A stretch of 64,000 bases of DNA. Source: Sipunculus nudus. Its lineage: Eukaryota > Annelida > Sipuncula > Golfingiida > Sipunculidae. The notes beneath the pieces are model-generated. The model had not been told where the DNA came from. It worked only from the letters and a program-made list of their open reading frames with translations, and did no database searches. The position numbers were made by a program, and so were the translations under genes. The stretch lies in the NCBI GenBank assembly GCA_026874595.1, contig CM049317.1, forward strand, positions 69,423,118 through 69,487,117, in the 5' to 3' direction. Shown here in pieces: positions 60,301 through 64,000 of this stretch (position 1 is its first letter; every line of letters starts with the position of its first letter).

Positions 60301-63300
60301 TGATAAGATTGGACAAACGGTTGTGGGAGTCATTTTCCGATCCAGCCATCTGGTGATAACAAGTCCAGGTGCGGTACATTGAGCCTGGTTTACACCAGGA
60401 TATTCGTGTGTTACCACCCTGTCTCTTTTTCCGATATCAAAATGGAATTCTGCAGGTGTCTATAATTAGTTAAATCGGTACTAAATAAGAAAGCGGTTAC
60501 TTTGATTCAGAAAATGTCTTAACAAAAGTATTCATTTTATATAGAACTACTTTTAGCGTCTTAAATTACTCCTTTAATGACCATTGTCCCACCCTGGCAT
60601 TCGTAAACACCTAATGCCCGTCTCTGACAATTGAGAAAACGCCCTAAATCTACAGACATATTTATTAAAAAATGTTTTAAATTAAGGTAAATGATTTGGT
60701 ATCGACTGTTTTTTTTTATAACAAGGACTCAACGCCAAACTATATATAACGGTTTTCAAGACAATTTTTCTTCGATAACATAAAAAGGTTAGACATATAT
60801 CAGTGAACTCACTCTTGCGTCGACAGGTTCAGTCGAAGGCATTTGCAATTCAACCTCTTGGATCTTAACAGAAATGCTATTATAAATTCAGAGCCTTTGA
60901 CGAATATTGTCTAATTCTTTTAATGGCAATGATAGATATTCCATGATATTGACTCACATATCAAAGGCAGTGGCTATGGTGTGATAACAAATAGGTTAAC
61001 AGTACCATAATGTATTCCCTCATTTGTTCAATGAAAATATCATGTGAAATATGTTAAATATATTTTTTTGTAAAATTGCAAGAAATAAAAGTCAGACAAT
61101 ATGCTAAAAATTCAAATATCCAGCTCGCTAGTGAAGGACCATGCTCTTAATATAGGTTGTAATATTAATTATATTCTATTCAATTAGTTTTGTGTATTAT
61201 TACTTCAAATTAACTTGGATACGTGTTTACATTTATGACTGCCGATTCCATATCATGTATGATTTGTAAATACTGGTTGTCACACTGAGTGTTGTCTAAA
61301 GAATACCCTTCATTCCCTAATTCCTGCTAAGTACTTTAAGCAAACCCAGAGTGAAACTACGTGAATCAATGCTTTTCCTTGGTCGCCAAAAACTGTCATT
61401 AACTATCATGATCAATATAGATGCAAACAATCATGGCGATCAATGCATTAGTTGTTCGGATACTTGCGATTCTGTATCAAATTTTCCATTATTTTGGGGG
61501 TACTTCGGAGCCCCATAGCTTGAAGAATATTGGTAACAGAGACCTAATTCCAACTTTTAAAGGAGATTTTTCATGGTTCTTTCTGGATGTTAACTTAGAA
61601 GATTCCAGTTTAAGCCGTTACGATTTGTGCACTTGTGTCCGGACAAAAGGCTGGACGGTTGACGGACAAAGAATGATTGCTATAGCTTAGGCGAATTACA
61701 GTCAGCGGAGCTTAAAATGAAAAGCAGAGCTCGTGAATCACAAAATTGTACATGCTAACTTATTAATACTCGTTATACTCACTGTGTCTCCTACATTTTG
61801 GCCAATATTCCGCTGAATATTTCTTAAAGGCTCCCTGCCTTCATTCCCCTTTAGCATATCAAAAATAAAAATGCAGTTTATTGGAGGATTTGTAAAATTA
61901 CTGATAACAGCGTTACTGGGAATCGTTCTATGATGTACCCTTGAACATTTTTTAAACAAACATAAGGGTTCGACCCCAGAGTTCTGATGTTTTGAATTGA
62001 GAGAAAGAATGTGGGACAAAACGCTTTTCCACTGGCGTCATGAATGGTCAGAAACAGACTTAATAAAGACTCGTAACTAAAACTGCAAAAAGGATCATAG
62101 GCTACATTGAGGCGTAGTTGCTATCAACAAAAAGGTAAAAAGCAAAGGTCGTGCATCCACAGAAATGTACATGCAATCTTATTATATGCAATAAGTCACA
62201 TACTTATGCTCATGCGCGATTTAGTCGCAATACTCACTGTGTTTTGTACATTTCGGTCGATATCCTGCTGAATGTTTCCTATAGGCTCTCTGGCTCCATT
62301 CCCCTGTAACATTTCATAGATAAACATGCAGTTGATTAGAGGATTCGAACAGTTTGTAATAATAGCGTCTATGACGGGTTCAACCTCGTACCGTAAAACA
62401 TATTTTAAGACAAACAAACGGTTTGACGCAACATTTCTGATGTATTGAGTTGAGAGCTAGAATGTAAGACAAAACGCTTTTCAAAGGTCGTCATGAACCG
62501 TCATATACAGTCCTAACCGGGCCTAATAAACACTTGTAATTGATTCTTTTAAAAGGACCATAGGTTACATTGAAACGACATTGCAACCAAAACAAGTTGG
62601 AAAGATTTCGTGTATCCACAGAGGTGCAGAAGCAATCCTATTATATGCGATTAGTGACATGCTCGCTCATCTACATGCGTAATTAAAGTCGAAATACTCA
62701 CTGTGCCTTGTACATTTTGGCCTATATTCTGCTGAATATTTCCTGAAGGTTCTCTGGCTCCATTCCCCTGTAACATATCAAAGATAAATATGCAGTATTT
62801 TAGAGGATTCCTACAATTACTGATAAAAGTGCCTTGAGGGATTTTATCTTTTATTTTGCAACATAATTTAAGTCAAACATACGGGGAGACTCCAGAGTTC
62901 TGGTGTATTGAACTGAGAGCTAGATTGTAAGACAAAACGCTTTTCAAAGGACGTGATGAACCGTCATATACTGTCATAACCAGGCATAATAAAAACTAAT
63001 TGGTACTTTTAAAAGGGATCATAGCTTACATTGAAACGACATTGCAACCAAAACAATTTGTGTAGATGTCGTGAGTCAACAGAGGTGTACTTGTAATCTT
63101 TTTATCGGCTATTTGTAACATGCTCACTTATGCTCATGCAAGATTTAAGTCGTAATACTTACTGTGTTTTGAACATTTTGGTCGATATTCTGCTGAATAT
63201 TTCCTATATGCTCTCCGACCCCATCCCCCTGTAACAAATAATGGAGAAAATTGAAGTTGGAAATTATTCTTAAAAGTATTGATAATAGCATCTACGTTAG

Positions 63301-63419
63301 ATTGAATGGCTTAACAGAAAGATTTAGATAATCATCGTATTTGAAGAGTCCTGGATAAGATTAAGTGAATCCGACACTCTGCAAGTATTTCTTCTGTCGC
63401 GCATTACCCTTCCGTCCCC
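45275..63419 (-). CDS. Minus-strand gene made of short phase-0 exons (span of the array within the window)
   Basis: I find 23 exon-like segments with AG acceptor, open frame and usually a GT donor, all phase 0 at both ends, reading from 63419 down to 45275. Sizes are 17, 19, 22, 24, 28, 33 and 36 codons. Several are related to each other, so they arose by repeated exon duplication. All peptides are hydrophilic, without TM or signal sequence, rich in Ser, Arg, Asn, Gln and His, and look disordered. By analogy with the tails of the plus-strand receptors they may be cytoplasmic-tail cassettes of a receptor whose ectodomain lies right of the window. Alternatively they form a spacer in front of the integrin-like exons at 42.7-42.0 kb, which lie downstream in the same phase. 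I recognise no known family. Two of the 28-codon exons (60161-60078, 63419-63336) have lost their donor. Confidence 0.55.
45799..45870 (-). CDS. Phase-0 cassette exon, 24 codons
   Basis: Acceptor AATATTACAG, donor GTATTC. Peptide MDDAKSCSSTFSSYDATRRR, then SQIE. Confidence 0.5.
46832..46915 (-). CDS. Phase-0 cassette exon, 28-codon family
   Basis: Acceptor TTTTTTTTCTAG, donor GTAGTT. Peptide QRHDEEFLNEKFPRRTGQRY and on to DLALK. Confidence 0.55.
47103..47174 (-). CDS. Phase-0 cassette exon, 24 codons
   Basis: Acceptor GCATGTTTAG, donor GTAACT. Peptide RKSKQVPTRRSGHRQAASQN, strongly basic. Confidence 0.52.
47508..47564 (-). CDS. Phase-0 cassette exon, 19 codons (QVH family)
   Basis: Acceptor GTTTAG, donor GTACGT. 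Peptide SLHRENQAQVHIHTPANAT; it aligns with the 17-codon exons at 57618 and 60813 (QVHATEHVNAR). Confidence 0.55.
48152..48217 (-). CDS. Phase-0 cassette exon, 22-codon family
   Basis: Acceptor TAATTTATAG, donor GTGAGT. Peptide ESEAHEPLLHSDQGIDENME; the EPL and I-x-x-N positions match the 22-codon exons at 58-63 kb. Confidence 0.58.
48416..48523 (-). CDS. Phase-0 cassette exon, 36 codons
   Basis: Acceptor TTCTTATTTAG, donor GTAACT. Peptide starts GHKGQFPTSSSCHDQTELHH and has three cysteines. Confidence 0.5.
49370..50070. repeat. Dispersed repeat A, reverse orientation, several degenerate copies
   Basis: Ends with GGACGGACATACGGACGAAG and GCTATAGCTCATCTGACTTT, the complement of the repeat A head. 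The ORFs 49329-49646 and 49741-50105 lie in it and are not genes. Confidence 0.75.
50376..50459 (-). CDS. Phase-0 cassette exon, 28-codon family
   Basis: Acceptor GCCTGTTATAG, donor GTAAGA. Peptide SPDRESLTRKSRHRGSDPYH and on to CSAA; it shares R14 and SD16-17 with the exon at 56878. Confidence 0.6.
50462..53357. other. Intronic spacer, no supported exon
   Basis: TA-rich tracts lie at 52514-52612. A minus-strand segment near 51770-51678 and one near 52355-52290 have splice-like borders but do not fit phase 0. Confidence 0.45.
53358..53441 (-). CDS. Phase-0 cassette exon, 28-codon family
   Basis: Acceptor GCTACTTGCAG, donor GTGAGG. Peptide QQISEIPSRGHLIRSADNQH. A decayed copy is at about 54925-54972. 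Confidence 0.58.
53846..53929 (-). CDS. Phase-0 cassette exon, 28-codon family
   Basis: Acceptor GTTGCTCTTGCAG, donor GTATTT. Peptide DQTRPVPARHGANRPFSEHQ. A decayed copy lies near 55217-55250. Confidence 0.58.
54920..55290 (-). pseudogene. Decayed copy of the two-exon cassette block at 53.36-53.93 kb
   Basis: CAACAGATTTGTGAAGTCAC follows a GCGCGCAG acceptor, as in the exon at 53441, but a TAG comes after 12 codons. Further right, GACCAAAC after TGCTCT matches the start of the exon at 53929 and is also broken. Flanks such as GAGAGTCAATTTTAAGC are shared too. Confidence 0.55.
55300..56845. other. Intronic spacer, one weak exon candidate
   Basis: A minus-strand segment at about 56369-56327 has an ACAG acceptor and GTAACC donor and can read SMPPKIRDGGCSNK, but it is not phase 0 on entry. 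Nothing else is supported. Confidence 0.4.
56878..56961 (-). CDS. Phase-0 cassette exon, 28-codon family (unit 1), donor intact
   Basis: Acceptor CATATTTAG, donor GTGATT. Peptide GDGRVMRDGRNTCRVSDSLN and on to QDSSNT. Without splicing, the frame stops four codons later. Confidence 0.58.
57618..57668 (-). CDS. Phase-0 cassette exon, 17 codons (unit 1)
   Basis: Acceptor TTCTGTTAAG, donor GTGAGT. Peptide IQEVEVQVHATEHVNAR. Confidence 0.55.
58130..58440. repeat. Dispersed repeat A copy inside unit 1
   Basis: Ends GCTATAGCTTAGGCGAATTA; the equivalent copy in unit 2 is at 61380-61700, so the insertion predates the tandem duplication. Confidence 0.75.
58524..58589 (-). CDS. Phase-0 cassette exon, 22-codon family (unit 1, a)
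   Basis: Acceptor ATGCTAAAG, donor GTGAGT. Peptide GNEGREPLRNIRQNIGQNVG. Confidence 0.6.
58980..59045 (-). CDS. Phase-0 cassette exon, 22-codon family (unit 1, b)
   Basis: Acceptor ATGTTACAG, donor GTGAGT. Peptide GNGAREPIGNIQQDIDRNVQ; identical to the unit 2 copy. Confidence 0.62.
59444..59509 (-). CDS. Phase-0 cassette exon, 22-codon family (unit 1, c)
   Basis: Acceptor ATGTTACAG, donor GTGAGT. Peptide GNGAREPSGNIQQNIGQNVQ. Confidence 0.62.
59905..59970 (-). CDS. Phase-0 cassette exon, 22-codon family (unit 1, d)
   Basis: Acceptor TTTGTTACAG, donor GTAAGT. Peptide GDGVGEHIGNIQQNIDQNVQ. Confidence 0.62.
60078..60161 (-). pseudogene. 28-codon cassette exon (unit 2), donor GT changed to AT
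   Basis: The 28 codons are open and the CATATTTAG acceptor is kept, but the position of the donor reads ATGATT. Read-through adds three codons and a TAA (60068-60066). It is either a dead exon or a new terminal exon. Confidence 0.5.
60813..60863 (-). CDS. Phase-0 cassette exon, 17 codons (unit 2)
   Basis: Donor GTGAGT, acceptor TTCTGTTAAG. Peptide IQEVELQMPSTEPVDAR, with several amino-acid changes from unit 1. Confidence 0.55.
61380..61700. repeat. Dispersed repeat A copy inside unit 2
   Basis: Matches the copy at 58130-58440. The 89-codon plus-strand ORF at 61421 is a shadow. Confidence 0.75.
61783..61848 (-). CDS. Phase-0 cassette exon, 22-codon family (unit 2, a)
   Basis: Peptide GNEGREPLRNIQRNIGQNVG; splice sites as in unit 1. 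Confidence 0.6.
62238..62303 (-). CDS. Phase-0 cassette exon, 22-codon family (unit 2, b)
   Basis: Same peptide as the exon at 58980-59045. Confidence 0.62.
62702..62767 (-). CDS. Phase-0 cassette exon, 22-codon family (unit 2, c)
   Basis: Same peptide as the exon at 59444-59509. Confidence 0.62.
63163..63228 (-). CDS. Phase-0 cassette exon, 22-codon family (unit 2, d)
   Basis: Same peptide as the exon at 59905-59970. Confidence 0.62.
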
Positions 63420-64000
63420 CTAAATATGAAAAAAATATACTTTTGCACCGTCTTAGAGTAATCGTGTCTTTGCAGGGGCATACGTCAGTGGTTTAAGGAA
63501 CAACACAGGATAAAGGATTTGCACGGTCAACACGACCAAGGATTAGCCCTCGGTTTAATGATAAGATTGGACAAACGGTTGTGGGAGTCATTTTCCGATC
63601 CAGCCATCTGGTGATAACAAGTCCAGGTGCGGTACATTGAGCCTGGTTTACACCAGGATATTCGTGTGTTACCACCCTGTCTCTTTTTCCGATATCAAAA
63701 TGGAATTCTGCAGGTGTCTATAATTAGTTAAATCGGTACTAAATAAGAAAGCGGTTACTTTGATTCAGAAAATGTCTTAACAAAAGTATTCATTTTATAT
63801 AGAACTACTTTTAGCGTCTTAAATTACTCCTTTAATGACCATTGTCCCACCCTGGCATTCGTAAACACCTAATGCCCGTCTCTGACAATTGAGAAAACGC
63901 CCTAAATCTACAGACATATTTATTAAAAAATGTTTTAAATTAAGGTAAATGATTTGGTATCGACTGTTTTTTTTTATAACAAGGACTCAACGCCAAACTA
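63308..64000. repeat. Tandem array, unit 3 (start only, cut by the window edge)
   Basis: About 690 bp that appear identical to the first 690 bp of unit 2. Confidence 0.9.
63336..63419 (-). pseudogene. 28-codon cassette exon (unit 3), donor GT changed to AT
   Basis: Same sequence and same donor loss as the unit 2 copy. Confidence 0.5.

Larger units (their letters stand above)
60050..63307. repeat. Tandem array, unit 2 (about 3.26 kb)
   Basis: Same layout as unit 1. Its right-hand boundary and what can be seen of unit 3 repeat at an offset of exactly 3258 bp. Confidence 0.9.

Noticed and set aside
1-64000. CRISPR arrays, bacterial operons, rRNA or tRNA genes.
   Set aside because: None seen; the intron-exon structure and repeat types are those of an animal nuclear genome. 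A tRNA scan by program would be needed to exclude tRNA genes fully.

Overview
The window is a gene-poor, AT-rich piece of animal nuclear DNA, most likely from a bivalve mollusc. The clues are introns with GT-AG borders, long (TA)n microsatellites, a C-type lectin receptor gene, an intronless class A GPCR, and many copies of a dispersed repeat that starts 'TTAGCTCAGCTGAC' and runs into a GTCCGTC array, which I associate with bivalve genomes. The species cannot be fixed from sequence alone. All gene models were built by eye from splice signals, reading frame and intron phase; no transcript evidence was available.

Layout. 1-13.5 kb: repeats, segmental duplications, a decayed copy of a membrane-protein 3' end (about 1.35-3.95 kb), one orphan terminal exon (5.54-5.89 kb), and a hAT-like transposase remnant on the minus strand (11.9-12.7 kb). 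16.1-29.8 kb, plus strand: a type I membrane receptor with signal peptide, two C-type lectin-like domains, a Ser/Thr-rich stalk, one transmembrane (TM) segment and a cytoplasmic tail. All ectodomain introns are phase 1. A 4.5 kb Ty3/gypsy LTR retrotransposon (18.9-23.4 kb, antisense) sits in the intron that splits the second lectin domain. 30.1-33.5 kb, plus strand: six phase-0 exons for an integrin-alpha-like beta-sandwich region, one TM segment and a short Gly/Glu-rich tail, with no visible 5' end. Its 3' part is duplicated as a pseudogene at 1.35-3.95 kb. 34.4-38.3 kb holds loose exon candidates. 38.4-39.4 kb, minus strand: an intronless 338-residue GPCR.

41.3-63.5 kb, minus strand: a long series of short exons, nearly all phase 0, of 17, 19, 22, 24, 28, 33 or 36 codons. 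They fall into related families, most clearly a 22-codon and a 28-codon one. At the right end they form a tandem array of about 3.2-3.26 kb units, each with four 22-codon exons, one 17-codon exon and one 28-codon exon. Downstream lie paralogues of the integrin-like exons (42.7-41.96 kb), partly decayed. I did not find a TM exon or start for this gene; its 5' part probably lies beyond the right edge.

Together the window looks like a cluster of fast-changing cell-surface receptor genes, shaped by tandem exon duplication, segmental duplication and transposon insertion. The most unusual feature is the minus-strand array of interchangeable phase-0 mini-exons, in which any number of exons could be skipped without a frameshift.
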